From: Icerya purchasi
Taxonomy: Eukaryota > Arthropoda > Insecta > Hemiptera > Monophlebidae
Length of the DNA: 64,000 bases
Assembly (NCBI GenBank): GCA_039619475.1
Contig: CM077115.1
Span: forward strand, 133,312,172 to 133,376,171
Reading direction: 5' to 3'
The notes under the pieces were generated by a model. The model saw only the letters and a list, made by a program, of their open reading frames with translations. It made no database searches and had not been told where the DNA came from. Position 1 is the first letter of the stretch. The number at the start of each line of letters is the position of its first letter. Shown in pieces: positions 50,001 through 62,678 of the stretch. A program made the translations under genes and the position numbers.

Positions 50001-53000
50001 TCACTCAAATGATTTAGTTTTTTTTCTTTTCTTTCTGGTATGCCCGATATTCGATTTGTCAAATAAAGCAGCACGATCGACATTTCCGCGTTCCGGCGAG
50101 CACCTTAACTGCTAAAGGCTTGGAACCTTTAAGTAGTAAAACTACTTTTACCGCGTATTGAACTAGCGCTGTTTATTTTCCCGCTAGTAATAACTCTAAG
50201 AGTGAAAATTTCGACGACTAGTAGAACTAGAATGAAAAATGTTTCTGCAATTATTCAAAAAACACGCGACTTATTTTCAGTTTCCATTACGTAAGCAAAG
50301 AAGAATCGGGGAATAATCGAAACGTCAAAAGCCTAATCGTGAGATTATCGGAGTCATTAAGGAGCTAAGATTTTTAAAACATTTTTTTTCTCTCCTTTTT
50401 GGAGATGTTTATCGGCTATTGACCGTGATCGGTAGAGTTATCATCGCAGATATGCCGAAAAAACGATATGGGAAAATATATTTTCAGTTAAAATCTATTA
50501 AATTTCATCGTTTGAAAAATTTTCAAATTTGTTTCTGCTCAAACTTAAAAATTTACTTATCTATAATAAATTAAAGCAACAAACCTCAGAAGGGCCTATT
50601 CGAAAATATTAACTATACACTTACGAAAATTGTTCTATGTTGCCAACCGCGTCAATAGTATGCGAATGAATTTTAACTCCAAATAGAGTCTAAAAACTTT
50701 AATCCTAAACAAATATCCGCTACTCGCCCCCGATCTTTAGATATTTTAACCTCGATTATCTTCGGAAATTTCACAAAAATTTTTCAGATCCAAATATGAG
50801 AAACTAGTAATGCCGTTGAATTGAAAAAAAAAAAGAAAAAAAGAATGATTATACTATGAATTTAGTTTTTTTTTTGTGATGTATCGCTTTTTTTGTTTTT
50901 TCTTCGTTATCGATATGGGTATAATTATTAGTTGCTTCGACACTGTTACGCGTCTTGCGTAGGTTTATCGGTTCCGGAATTAAAAAATTCAGTTGATCAT
51001 CCTAAAAAACGATACAAAAATAAACGAAAAAATGGAATTTCTTCTAATCGAACGTAAAATTATCATCGTAATGCTGTGGGATACACGAGAGGTTTTGCTG
51101 CAATTTTGCAATCTATAAATTACGTAATAAACTGGTAAAATTAAATTTCGCTTCCGAAAAAATCGCATCGAATATACTAAATCTGTAAATTTATCCGGAA
51201 CAAAAAAAACAAAAAGAGATGACACCACTAACGACTAATAAATAATGATTCATCATCTAGCTGTCTATCCCCCCCCCTCCAAAAAATAAATAAATAAATA
51301 GAATAATACGGCTATTAAAAATGGTTTTCGGTATTTTTATGAACTTTGTTGATTGTTTAAGGTGGAATTGCAAACTTTTTGCATCTTTTAAAGGGAGAAT
51401 CGGATTTTTCGGTAGGAAATGCTAGAGAGCAGAGGCTAATGAAGTCGGCCGAAATAAATTAATAGATGGCCAGTCGGTCTTTTTCGGCGTTTTGATTGAT
51501 TACGGGCGACGAGCATGTACACGCATAATAAAAGAAAATGAAAGGGATGATTAGTTTCAGGATTGCGGTTGAAAAAAAGGCGATAGTAATCCCTTTTACT
51601 GTGTATATTACCGAAAGAATAATTTTGGTCCCTCGGGGGGTCAATTCTCACCCTTCCGTTCACCTATTACTACTAGCACTACTACTATAAATACGACATG
51701 GAAGGCAACTTTCGTACTGTGCGAGACGACGTTAGGGCCCAAACGCCGTTCGCTCGCTACTTTAATATGCTCGTGCGGCTCCGAAGTCACCTGAATGAAA
51801 TTTCCAGCGAAATCCAGTGTCGGTAACCTCGCGGCGACCGGATTTTCGAACGGCTCGGGCGCGGCGAGGCGGTCGGGCAACAGGCCTTCCTAATCGAGCA
51901 GAACTCGGGACACGCGTCCTACGTCCGAATAATAGAGACGAGCGCACGTCGTCGATGTCGAAGGTAGCGCGCTTGTTTTGAACCGAGCTGAATTGAATTG
52001 AATTTCGAAAATGAAAGGGACGACGCTTCGCCGGTCGGCCGAACGACGACGACGACGACCTGGAGATCCAATTGCCGGGACGCGTTAAGTCTGTTTTGTG
52101 GAGTTGGTCCCATCTGCCATCCGATAACTACCTCTATTGTTATACGGACGCGATCGCTTGCTACACTGTGCTGCCCCTTCTGTCTGCTGAAGGAGATGCA
52201 GAGTATCAAAGCCGCTGGAAGCGAAAAAAAAGGAAAAAGGAAAAAAGGAAAAAAAAAAACTATACTGGAAACAACTCGCTGTACTTTGCACAAGTTGTTG
52301 GCCAATATTGTGCGCACTATACGCGACCGGACCTCTTTAATTTACCTTTTTCCTATGCCATCTGGACAGATTTTTAACCGTCAGTAGTTCATTTAGCGTC
52401 GTCTTCTTTCATTTCTCTTTCTGCGCATTAGCTCGTCTTCCTCCTGCACCCTTCTGTCTCCGCCGATCCGCTAATCTCGCCGCTCCATAATTGTTGTGAA
52501 GTAAACAACGCCACAGTTCTCCGGGCCTTTCATTTGGTCCGCCCTCTGCCAACCGATCTATTTGTCTATAGCGTGTCTTATATATGCCGAGACCGAGACC
52601 GAACGTGTGTATAAATACACGAAAATTCGTACGGACGCGCGTTTCGCTGTAAATCTACAAGCCTACGGCCATCGGATTTTTAATTTCCGTCCGTAGCTTT
52701 TTTCTTCGTTCTCTTCAAAGCACCGTGTCACTGTTGGCCGATAGAGATTCGCAGTTTTGTTAAAATTTTTAACATCAAGGAAATTCCGAATTTTAGTAAA
52801 TTTCCGCCATCGCGGTCTATTTTCTTCCAGTTCACGCGAAATACCTTTTGGTCGACTATTTTCCTTTTTTTCTTTAAAGTCTCCGTATAATAAAAATGTC
52901 TTCTCTCGGGTTTAGTTCTAGAAGTGTTTGGCTATTTTTGCTTTTTTTTCATAGCGCGACAATGAATCTACTCGAACGATCCAATGCAAAATTGTAGCTT

Positions 53001-53214
53001 AAACACTATGTAAACCTATCTCTGTAATGACACTAGCGCAGTGTCAAAAAAAAAAAAAAAAAGGTAGAAAAAATCGGCGCCTCCCCGTTAGAGGGAACCC
53101 TAAAATTCTCTCAGTGTTTAAAGTCTTAAAAGTCAAAAAACAATGCTTCAGCCGTCTTCTGTCTATCAATATCTACCATACTGTTCTGTATACGATATGT
53201 TAAAATTGAAGATG
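47051..53214. other. Region without recognised gene
   Basis: The longest frame (48653-49171, about 170 codons) lacks an ATG at its start, overlaps open frames on the other strand and has no recognised domain. Homopolymers of C at 49172-49182 and 51269-51277, and an A-run at 53046-53062. A GC-richer tract at 51.64-52.64 kb is listed separately. Confidence 0.45.
51640..52640. other. GC-richer tract, possible regulatory or untranslated exon DNA
   Basis: Clearly richer in G+C and CpG than its surroundings, with few long homopolymers and a short GAC array at about 52042-52060. Overlapping open frames of 60-130 codons on both strands, none with a recognised domain. A tataaata box-like sequence lies near 52609. 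This is the sort of composition a promoter or 5' exon may have in an AT-rich genome, but the sequence alone does not prove either. Confidence 0.3.
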
Positions 53215-54449
53215 CGATAATGAACATCTTTCGTCACTGGCGTTTTTCCTCCAATAAAATTCCTATACTATCTCATATATCGTTTCGCCTTTCTAAATTT
53301 TCCCCTTTTGTCATTCCTCATCACAAGCTTCCATTTTTTTCTTACGTCTATTCCAAATTGTTAAAGCCACCAAATATCATCTTCATGCCATGCTTCCTTA
53401 AATCCTCTCCCTTTCATATCGTCAGTATGGAATTTAATAATACAATAAACTCTCTATTCCGTGATCACTCTTTAATTTTTACTGACGGATCGAAGAGCCC
53501 GATCGGAGTTGGGGCGGCATTCTTGTGCCCTCAGTTCTTTTATTCTCGGTCTTTTAGACTTCCGTCCTTTTGTTCTGTCTTTACTGCAGAATCTGTTGCC
53601 ATTCTACAAGCCATTATTTATATTTCCTCTTCTGCAAGTTCTTCCAAATTCCTTATTGTTTCTGATTCTTTAAGTGTTCTTCTAGCGCTATCTCCACCTT
53701 CCCTTTCTCCTTCCACTGATGCTATTATCCTTTCTATTCGTTCTCTTCTTCATGATCTATCCTCATCGACGTGTACCCAGATTGACTTTCTTTGGATTCC
53801 AGGACATGCAGGCATTGATGGAAATGTAGCCGTCGACCTTCTTGCTAAAGCTGCTGTTTCCAATGGGAATTTTATTAGTAGGGGGGTTCCAGCACACAAT
53901 ATTCTTCTTCCAACTAAATCCTGCCATCTTAGGCACTCTGTTTATGTATCTCTTTTCGCTAATCCTAATTCCTTTTATCTCTTGATTAATCCTGTTCCTC
54001 CTGCTCGTCCTTGGTTCTATGAATTTCTCAGTTTGCGTCGGTCCATAATTACTAAATTATCTCGCCTCCGTTTCTTGCATAGTCTCCTTCCTTCTTCACT
54101 AAATCGCTTCTCTTCGGCTGCATCTCGTAATTATCCATTGGATCATCCTAAAGGTTCCCCCAGTGTATGTTTGTGATGCGAATCACGTGCTCTTCGAGTG
54201 CTCCGGTTTATCTCGCGAGCGTGAGTTACTTTATTGTCATCTTTTAAAGCTTGGTCTTCCTGCTCCTTTCAACGCCTCTTATGTTCTTTCTCTACCTACT
54301 ATCTCTGTGGGTTCCTGTCCTAGGGGTGTTCCTTGATTCCATTGCCGACAGAATAAAAATATAATTTCTATTCTATTCCATGTGTCTATTCCTTTTTGCT
54401 GGGCTAATGCTCTTTGCTAGCAAACCCAGGGGGGGGGGTAAAAAAAAAA
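53215..54449 (+). mobile_element. I-group LINE 3' half, second family
   Basis: A 5'-truncated plus-strand LINE: RT-to-RNase H linker, RNase H domain, Cys/His C-terminus, stop at 54334-54336, about 100 bases of 3' untranslated sequence, a G-run, and an A-tail at 54440-54449. The protein is related to but clearly different from the family at 20.5 and 25.9 kb. The exact 5' junction is near 53215, judged from where similarity to the other family's linker (the WRFS...KIPILSH block) begins. Confidence 0.85.
53220..54336 (+). pseudogene. LINE RNase H domain plus Cys/His tail, one frameshift
   Basis: An open reading frame of 318 codons from 53220 carries a complete retrotransposon RNase H catalytic set: Asp in TDGS (residues 88-91), Glu in TAES (122-125), Asp in SDS (148-150), and Asp206 in NVAVDLLAKAA following FLWIPGHAGIDG. 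RNase H removes the RNA strand of the RNA/DNA hybrid during element replication. At a C5 run (54157-54161) the frame shifts by one. After it the protein continues as VCDANHVLFECSGLSRE to the stop at 54334, matching the Cys/His end of the sister family. The first ATG is internal to the original polyprotein, so this is a truncated piece without RT or endonuclease, not a gene of its own. Confidence 0.85.
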
Positions 54450-55893
54450 ATCTTGAATTCGAAGTTTTATTTACATTTTTTTTTTTTTTTGTTATTCTTG
54501 TGTCACGTGATCCTTGGAAGTAATGAATAATGATGATAATATGGGTTTATGATAGCGCTGGAGTAACTTAGGTAATGTTTAGGTTGACGTAACGAGCGAG
54601 AAGATGCCCCGCGAGTAAAGTTGCTGGAGCTGAATTTCGAGTTGTAATCGAAAGATTTCTTCGATGAACCGAAATAATCACCGATGATTTTCAGGTTTCT
54701 GGAGATCAACGTTGATATTTCCTGTATTGGTATATTGTGACTTTTATTCGAGAGATTTTTTCAATGCTTTCTTTCATTTCCATAGATTTGCTCGCAGCTA
54801 TATTTCATTCATCAGAAGTTTTCGTTTTCGTTAGTTATTTCATCAAAACCTCTGATTTTTCAATCACATTTCTTTCATTCATTCGACAACAGATTTATAC
54901 TAGTTTTTTTTTTTTTTTTTTTTTTGTAGATACACCATTATAATGCATAGAGTACATTTACATATAGACCTCGATATGAACGATAGCAGACGAACATTAT
55001 CGGAGCGCGGTCTGAACACGACTGACTTAAGACAACTAGAGAAGAAAAGGCTGTATTCTTATTTAAGCTCCCGCGTAACGTCCTACTTTAGTGTGACCTT
55101 TTTTTCTGCTAGTTAGGTCACGGCTAATGTTCCATTCTAAAAAATAATATAAGTTTTTGCCGGACAAAAAAATCGCTAAAAACACAACGACAGGGAGAAA
55201 TTAAATGATACGCCGGGGGCGATCAGATCCACCTTGTTTAACTAATTTCCGCGGGATTCTCGATTTCTTGGCACTTTATTTTCTCTGCAGAAGGTGAATC
55301 AGTTGACGCAAACAGTTCTACGCTATTATGTAACTCCGACAAAGAACTTACCGGCCTCCACATTAGCCTGAACGCTCAATACGATTAAAACGACCGGAAG
55401 CGAACATACTAGGAAAAATCGCAGACATATTAATATTTCTCTAATACACCTAGTAATGACGCGTCATCTCGAATATCGTCCGCGGTATGCCGTTTTAATC
55501 GTAGAAATAATTAAGTTCGTTCTCGTTTAAGAAACTGTCCGTTATTAAGTCGACGCAAAAGTCGGCTCGACAATTATTCTGTTAAAGGCCTACTTCAAGC
55601 ACAAAACCTTTTTCGCTTGAGAGTCAGCAGAATTAATTGTTGTACATATCCACCTTATGACGCACAATATTTTTTCATGCGAATGCGCATGAAATATGCC
55701 TTCGTTAAACTTGCACGAATCCATGGAATAATGCAATTGTTGTGGGGCTGTGCTAATAGGTTGTTGCAATATATACGAAGGCGTCGAAAAATTACACACT
55801 GTTACCGCTGCATATTATTTCGATGGATATGAAATTATTAGGTTCGCCCGCAAACGAAAAAAAAAAAAGAAAAAAAAAGGCTGCAAAAACATA

Positions 55894-55948
55894 CCGACGC
55901 TTAAGTCATACGACTCCTCCTCGACCACTCAGACGGCTTAAGCGTCGG
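55894..55948. other. 12-bp perfect inverted repeat (hairpin)
   Basis: ccgacgcttaag at 55894-55905 and its exact complement cttaagcgtcgg at 55937-55948, separated by 31 bases. It could form a stable stem in RNA or single-stranded DNA. No T-run follows directly and no gene ends here, so its role is unknown. Confidence 0.6.
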
Positions 55949-56915
55949 AAACCGTGTGACTCGGTGGAATGATGTATAAAGTTGAGCCACTTTCTTAGGA
56001 AGTGTCTAACTCTCTCCGCGTGCAGTCAACTTTTTTTTTGCTATCATTATTCGTTGTTACGACAGAAAATTAAAAAAAAAAAAAAAAAAAATCGATTTCG
56101 TCCAATGTACATCGATATCAGTACGTTTAAAAGTGATTTTATGCGGTCATTTGTGAATCACTGTTTTCAAAGAGAGTTTTCAGTATTAACCTGCAGAACG
56201 AGCTGAATGCAACTTCCCAGTGGAAAACTTGGAATATAAAGGTTTCAGGGAGTTACCAGTTAAAGTATCTTGCCCACGTGGAGCTTGTCACAATGTACTC
56301 AAAGTGTGTCTAATATCGGGAGCCAGTTATTTTCACGCGAGGTCTACTTTCATTCAGATGACTTCTTTCCGGTATGTACAAAATATCCATCTGACAAAGC
56401 TACACACATCTTCCACGACGATGGCACCGTACCAAGATTAGCACACATTGAAGTAGTTGTATTCAGCCGCTGTAAGTTACTTCCTATAAAAACTAACACA
56501 ACTGCTCTTTCTCCGCTATCGTTTAATTAATCACTTCGATTTCGTTTTTGTTTGCACACCAGTTTCGTCTGAACTGCCGGCACCGTTCTTTTTTTGTTTT
56601 AAACTCCATGCGGTTCTTTTCACTCTTGCTTTCGTTACACCTTCGTTTTCCTTTTTCATTAATATCGTATTCGTTTACAGTTTTTTTTTTTTTAAAATAC
56701 CCGTTGACAGGCAGAAACTCTGACAAATATTGCGTAAAAATCTGTAGGACACTCTGAAATAGCAGTGTAACTGGAAACCGCTAAAAATATCAAGCAACGG
56801 AGCAGCGTTAATAAAAATTACATTTAACCGGCGCGAACTTGAATCCCAGTCAGAGTAATCAATTTAGGCAGTAAAGCTGGAAAAATGAGTTTCGTAAACA
56901 AAGAATTATTTCAAC

Positions 56916-56942
56916 GATGATGATGATGATGATGATGATGAA
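56916..56942. repeat. ATG/GAT trinucleotide microsatellite
   Basis: About nine uninterrupted units. Confidence 0.9.
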
Positions 56943-57638
56943 GAGGAGAAATTAATTTTTTACGTTAATTTCTTTAAAAAATTGTCCGCCGAATGAACGG
57001 GTCGCGAAGTAGCCGCCGCTGATGATGTATACACACACCTTCTTGGAAAGATTCTCGGAACATCTGCTTTCGAGTAGAAAAATATCGTTGATGGCCCCTC
57101 TTAAACTTTTTTCCCTTTCCATATTGTTCGGTTGATTGCTCGCAGGTTTGTGTTTGCCTTTCGAGGGAGCTGGCCGAAATTGAAGCTGCGAGCTGCCCCG
57201 TGGGCCACTTGGTTCGCCGCTCCGACAGTATTCGTTTCTTAATTTCTATTGAAATAGGCGCGCGGCGTCGATCATGGTTACCTTTTAGAAAGTTGCATTT
57301 GGCGGAATGGTGGAAAGACAAAAAGAGTGAAAGACAAAAAAAGAAGAAGGAAAAATGGAAGGAAAGGTAGAGAGAGAAAAGAGAAAAGGAAACAGATCCG
57401 CGTTAAGGAGCTAAAGCTTTATTCGTTAACAGCGTTTTACAAGAGAAACCAATATTTGCCAACTGCGTGAATGAAGAATTACCACCTGGCGGCGGCACAG
57501 TACGATGCACCCTACGGTTATTTTAAAAGCTGTCAACAAAACATGCTGGAGCTGCTGAACGGCTGGGGTTGTTAGTTCGGCCCTTGTACCCGGCGCTTCT
57601 TACAGACCCACACACACCGGAACATTCGAAGTGTGTGT

Positions 57639-57720
57639 GCGCGCGCGCGCGCGCGCTATAACGATGATGATAACGATGATGATAACGATGATGATAACGA
57701 TGATGATAGCGATGATGATA
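57639..57720. repeat. GC dinucleotide run followed by 12-bp tandem array
   Basis: Alternating GC at 57639-57656, four bases, then five units of acgatgatgata (57661-57720) with one substitution, followed by degenerate related sequence to about 57740. Confidence 0.9.
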
Positions 57721-59282
57721 ACGACGATGACGGTGACGATGTTAATGCTCTGCAGATTGACAGGATAAAGATAAAAATGCTAGACGAAGGTGTACGTACA
57801 TAAAATGGCAGCGGAAGAATTTCGCTAAGAGAGGAATTTCGTTAGGCGGCCGCGGGACGGAAAGGCGGGAATTTAAGAACAAGATGAATATTGCAAATGT
57901 AAGAAAATAACGAAAAACACCGAATAAATTATATCGAAGAGCGGCTAGCTGGAGGGACAGGTGTAGACGACTAAAAGAGCGGCAGATGTGCCCCCTCCGC
58001 GAAAGTTCCGTTCGACTTTCATTTAGCCAGACCGTTCCATGCTTTGCCTCGCGTTCTTATCCTCGGCGCGGCTCCTTCTTAACGAGAAAGAATGAAAAAA
58101 AGCAAAGAAAGAAAAGGGAAAAAGTAAATGGGAAAAAGAAAAACAGAAAAAAAGGTATGTTCCTACTATTACCTGTGCAGAACGATTGCATAGTAAATAA
58201 TGGTTAGAGCGACAGCGCGGCCGGTATCACAGAGAAGGAAAGATAAATGAATTTTATTTTTCATCTGCGCTGACAGGGGGTGTTATGTAAAACGTAACGA
58301 GAACTGTGTGTTATTAGCGTGAAGGAAAAAAGCAACGTCGTCCCGTTACCGGCCAACGGAGTCGCTCATTTGCCAGTCTGAGGACGAAATTAAACTTGTT
58401 AGGCGAATCGTCTTTCTTATCTGGAATTTTAATTTTTCCAGTTCCAGCACAATCGCTTCGCGGTAATTATCCGTAACTGGCGGTAATTTCTCAACTTTCG
58501 GTTTCTCCGTAAGAAACGCGCAAACGGAGAAGGAAATGAAAAAAAGCGGACGACGAATGAACGATTCGGGCGACGGGAGGATTTCCATGAAGAAATGCGT
58601 TCCAACGTCCTTGTCGTCTTGTTTTTCCGGTGCTCTATACCGCGTATCAGGTATTAAGTAGTCGACGATGGCAAAAAAAAAAAAAAAAAAAAAAAAAAAC
58701 AAACAAAAAAAACAAACAAAAAAAAACCTACATTTATCCAGCGACACCTTAGTACGCCATTATTTATTATCGTTATTAAACTAATTATTATCGTTAATAT
58801 ATTTACTCGGCGGTTTAATTTTATTAAAGTACAGAGTTAGACGTTCGTCGTGTCAAATCTTGTACTCATGTGAACCAATTCCTAAATTGTCAACATCGAA
58901 TAATGATTATTTTCTTTATTTTTATCAAATTTTTGTGGTAAATTTTCAAGTAAATCGGTACTTTTTTTTTTTTTTTGTACAATGTTTTATATCTTTCTAT
59001 ATATAGCCGCTATTTGTTTCGTACTAATCTTTCGCTCATGATTCGCGGCGGTTGCGTTACGTCATATTTTGATTTTTCTGAGTTGTCGCACTTGCGTGTC
59101 TCCAGACATGTTATAGCGATGTTCTCTGTCTTAGTCACTTTTATCGTTACTTTTGTTACGGCAACGATTACGACCAATCTGCTACAAGCTGTTACATACT
59201 ATTCCAACACAAATTGCTGTTCTAATCGCTCGAACTTATCTAAATTACGGAACCGTAACCAAAAAGAACACTATACATATGT

Positions 59283-59690
59283 ATTAATTACAACGTAATT
59301 CTTAGGCTACCCCCCATTCGAAAAAATGTCCCAATTTTATGTGACGTTTGTTATATTTTATAGGATTTTTGTTATTGTTATTTAAAAAATGTCACAATTT
59401 TATGTAAACAAATATGTAACGAAAAATGTAATGAAACAATATCTTAATTTTATATAATAAAAGTTAAAAATGTTAGGATAGGATTTTTGTGATTATGTTT
59501 TGTTTTTCTTTCTATGTTGATGCCAGTAAGAGAATTACGTTGTAAATTTTGATCATTTTATACAAAGTATAGAAGAAAAAGAGACAATAATAAAAAAAAA
59601 AAAAGCAAGAGGTGTCTAGGGGCATAGCCCCTTGCGAGGCCAAAATGACTGAGTTTTAATATATATATAGATATATACAAACAAGTCGTA
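59283..59690 (+). repeat. Dispersed repeat with TA end, copy 2
   Basis: Plus-strand counterpart of the minus-strand copy at 37.42-37.89 kb. The same landmarks occur in the same order: acaacgtaattcttaggcta, aaaaaatgtcccaatttta, a central A/T-rich part, gaattacgttgtaaatttt, attttatacaaagtatagaa, gccccttgcgaggccaaaat, and a TA-rich end. Where the 37-kb copy has the homogeneous 24-bp array, this copy has only two or three diverged related units (59326-59440). Non-coding. Confidence 0.65.
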
Positions 59691-62254
59691 TTTTGCGAAT
59701 AACTAAAAAAGGCACTTGGCTTATATTGCTTTTCTACAAAATTTTTAACGGCACATCTAAGTATTTTTTGTTACTTTTATTTTTTTAGATTAAAGCCCGC
59801 AATATTTTCATACATGGTAAAATAATTACGTGGAAAAAAAACGATATTTAAATATTTACTATAAAAATTTAATAAAAACGTAAAAAAAGGTAAAAAATAA
59901 TTTTCGGGTAATGACATCGGATAGGAGAAGCGGTTTCCTGTTTGATGATGAACATTGTAGTCTGTTTGAAGAGTCAAATATGGATTATTTCAACGTGGTT
60001 TCGGCCGAACGTAGAACTTCAACAACCACCAAACAAAAAAAAAACAAAAAAAAAAAAAAAAAAAACACTCTTCATTTAGGTACTTAATGACAGACAAAAC
60101 CAAACAGATATTTTTACACATTCCTGACTCTTTTGAATAATGACGGTGTTGGCAAAGTATCTGTGATGGTAAAAATTTAATCTGTTAGCACGAATGGTTA
60201 CGATCGGTGGTGTATCTTTAACACAGAGAGGTGTTTCAAAACTTTCAGTTTGTCGCTTTAGCGTCCATACGTTTTTCGGCTACCCAATCGCATTCTAAAT
60301 GCTCAGTTCCGCATGGGCAAACGGGAATTACTTGCACACGGCAATCGGCAGTGTTATTGCTAAGCTCGTAAACACATCCGAGATTGTAGTAACGGACGGA
60401 ATGTGAAATTTTTCCGTTTGGGTACCTGACGCGTAGATTACGCGGAAAAAGATAATGTAAATCGGTTTTGTTTATTTATATTTTCTTTTTAGCGTGAAAT
60501 ATTCTCTCTCTTGTCATTATAGTTACTAATATATATATATATATATATATATATTTTAAAAAAAAAGGAAACATCCAATTTGCTTACATTTTATTACAGT
60601 CACGCTGAATTTCTGCTTACTTACCTCCTGATTAGATGCCATTTTTCGATGGTAATTCAAACAACAGAGCGAACATTGGCACCACTTTCGTTTTATCTGA
60701 TGGTCGTCAAACTAAAATAAAATTTTATTTTTATATAAACCGTTCCATCCCTTTGCAGCGTGTTTATCTTTTTAACAATTTCTTTTTTGATTCGCGTCCG
60801 TTTTCCATTCGTTTCATCACTTCTCGTTTCCCGCCTTTTCCTACCACTATTTTTAAACTATAGCCATTGTACACTTTTACAGCTTCTTTCGTTTTTACGC
60901 TCAGGCTGAGAATAATAAAAATAATCTCTTTCTCGCAGAGTAATGTTTTCTATGTATCCGGCATGCGCGTGCCCTTAGCGAACACAATTTTTTTTTACTG
61001 GTTCTACTGCAGTGTAGTATTTTATTTTTCACTTTTTCCCGTAATTCCCTGCGGAGATGTGGCGTGAAAAATAGAACAACTAGTTCGAGACAAAGCGACT
61101 AACGCAAAATGATAATTAAGACGGTTCTTAAAGGCGTTTTATGCAAAATTCATTTTTTATATGCATTTTATTGCACCTCGGATGATTTCTGTGTTTTTAT
61201 CAAAAACGCCTTTAATCAGCTGAGCTGCTTTCGTATCTCCCTATGCAGTTGATGTACATCGGATGCAGTTTTATTGCTTTTTTTTTTTTTTCATATACTT
61301 TTCTGTAACGGGCCAGAATGAGTAACACGAGAAAATATGAAAAATTGTTTAACGCCGCCTAGAGGTGTCTATATTTAGGATGCCCCAGCTTAATAGCGTT
61401 ACCAGGTAGAAAAAAAAAAAAAAAAAAGTTTTAGAGTTCGGCGTTGTGCTACGACGCATTCTGCAAAATAAAGTTTAATAAAGAGAAAAAAAAATTAACA
61501 ATTTTTCAATTAAATGAACCGTTCACAAACACAGCTATTTCTTTTATCAGTTCGTTTTTCACTATCGATCAATGAGAAAAAAAAAAAACACTTTTGTCTC
61601 AGATTCTAGATTTTTGGTTTCCTGGACGTTTGCATTTTTCTCTTTCTTCGCCGCGTCCGATTAATTTAAAAACAAATTTTCCATAAAGTTTATACTGTGT
61701 TGGAAACTTACATTTTTGTTGCAAACTTTATGAAAAAATTTTTCAATTTCTTTCGAATTTACCACAGGTATAGCTCGCAACGTCTACATCGATATAATAT
61801 CGCTATTACAAAAAAATTCATTCATAAATAAACGAAAAAGAATATTTTTCGAATTAATATGTATATTAATAAACACTCTACTAAAGCTCCTGTGCAACGT
61901 TTTAAGTTTAAGGGCCGTTTTCAGATTTTAAAAAATTTCAGCAAGCACTTAGAAAAAAATAGTATTCAGCGTTCGTTCGATTTCGGGGAAAATGTCATAA
62001 TGCAAATTCAAATTGAATACCAGTGATTAGAAAATTTTACCATTCTGAACCATTTTTCCTACGTTTTCTATTTGCTAATAGAAAATCTTTCGACAGAAGG
62101 AAGATTATAAATTATCCAAGGCATAGCTTATATGGAAGGATGCTCTAGCACAATCATTAAACTTCGTGTATATTAATGATGTAGTATATTTTTTGTCCCA
62201 CGATTATGTCCCGTACATTATACATATAAGATAACAAAGGTTGCTGAATGTGGT
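59691..62254. other. AT-rich DNA, nothing recognised
   Basis: TA array at 60529-60554, A-runs near 60045 and 61411, T-run near 61279. Short open frames without domains. Confidence 0.5.
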
Positions 62255-62320
62255 GTTGTCGGCCGAGAGATAAGAACTAGCCCCAGTATTCTTTTCAGAT
62301 CCATTAGGCTTAGTACATGT
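62255..62320 (+). mobile_element. Fragment of the tRNA-derived SINE family, plus strand
   Basis: gagataagaactagcccc and the adjoining attcttttcagatccatta closely match the 3' body of the SINE copies at 18.2 and 39.2 kb in the opposite orientation. Only this part is present, so it is a truncated fourth copy. A T-rich then A-rich stretch follows to about 62360. Confidence 0.45.
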
Positions 62321-62600
62321 GAACATTTTTTTGTTTTGTTTTTTTTATATAAAAAAAATATGCGAGTTTTAATTTCACAATCCTCGACGTCCTGTCAAGG
62401 TTATGGGACGTACTCTCCTTGCAATACACATATAGTATATATATATATATATATATATGTGACAAAGGTTGAATGCTGTACAATTGTTAAGATTTTTTTA
62501 CAATAAAAAACGAGGAAGAATGACGTAGTCAATTGAAAACGATTTTTCTAAAAGGAATTTTAGAAGAAGAAAGATTGATGGTCAAGGAGGCTTACGGAAT

Positions 62601-62645
<45 letters not shown>

Positions 62646-62678
62646 TTTGTTTTTGTCATAAAATGTTCTCAATGTATG
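62321..62678. other. TA-rich spacer
   Basis: TA arrays at 62436-62458 and 62609-62640 in AT-rich sequence between the SINE fragment and the LINE tail. Confidence 0.6.

Larger units (their letters stand above)
54450..59282. other. Region without recognised gene
   Basis: Contains T-run 54904-54925, A-runs near 55859 and 56072, an ATG array, a GC array, a 12-bp tandem array and a long A-run at about 58673-58699. Open frames of up to about 130 codons lie mostly across low-complexity sequence. No recognised domain or RNA gene. GC is somewhat raised at about 57000-58650. Confidence 0.45.

Noticed and set aside
53041..53064. A-run just upstream of the 53-kb LINE as the tail of another retroposon
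   Set aside because: The sequence before it has no recognisable element body. Bare A-runs are common throughout the window.
58346..58747. 133-codon minus-strand frame
   Set aside because: Its first part is a translated A-run (Phe) and there is no recognisable domain in the rest.
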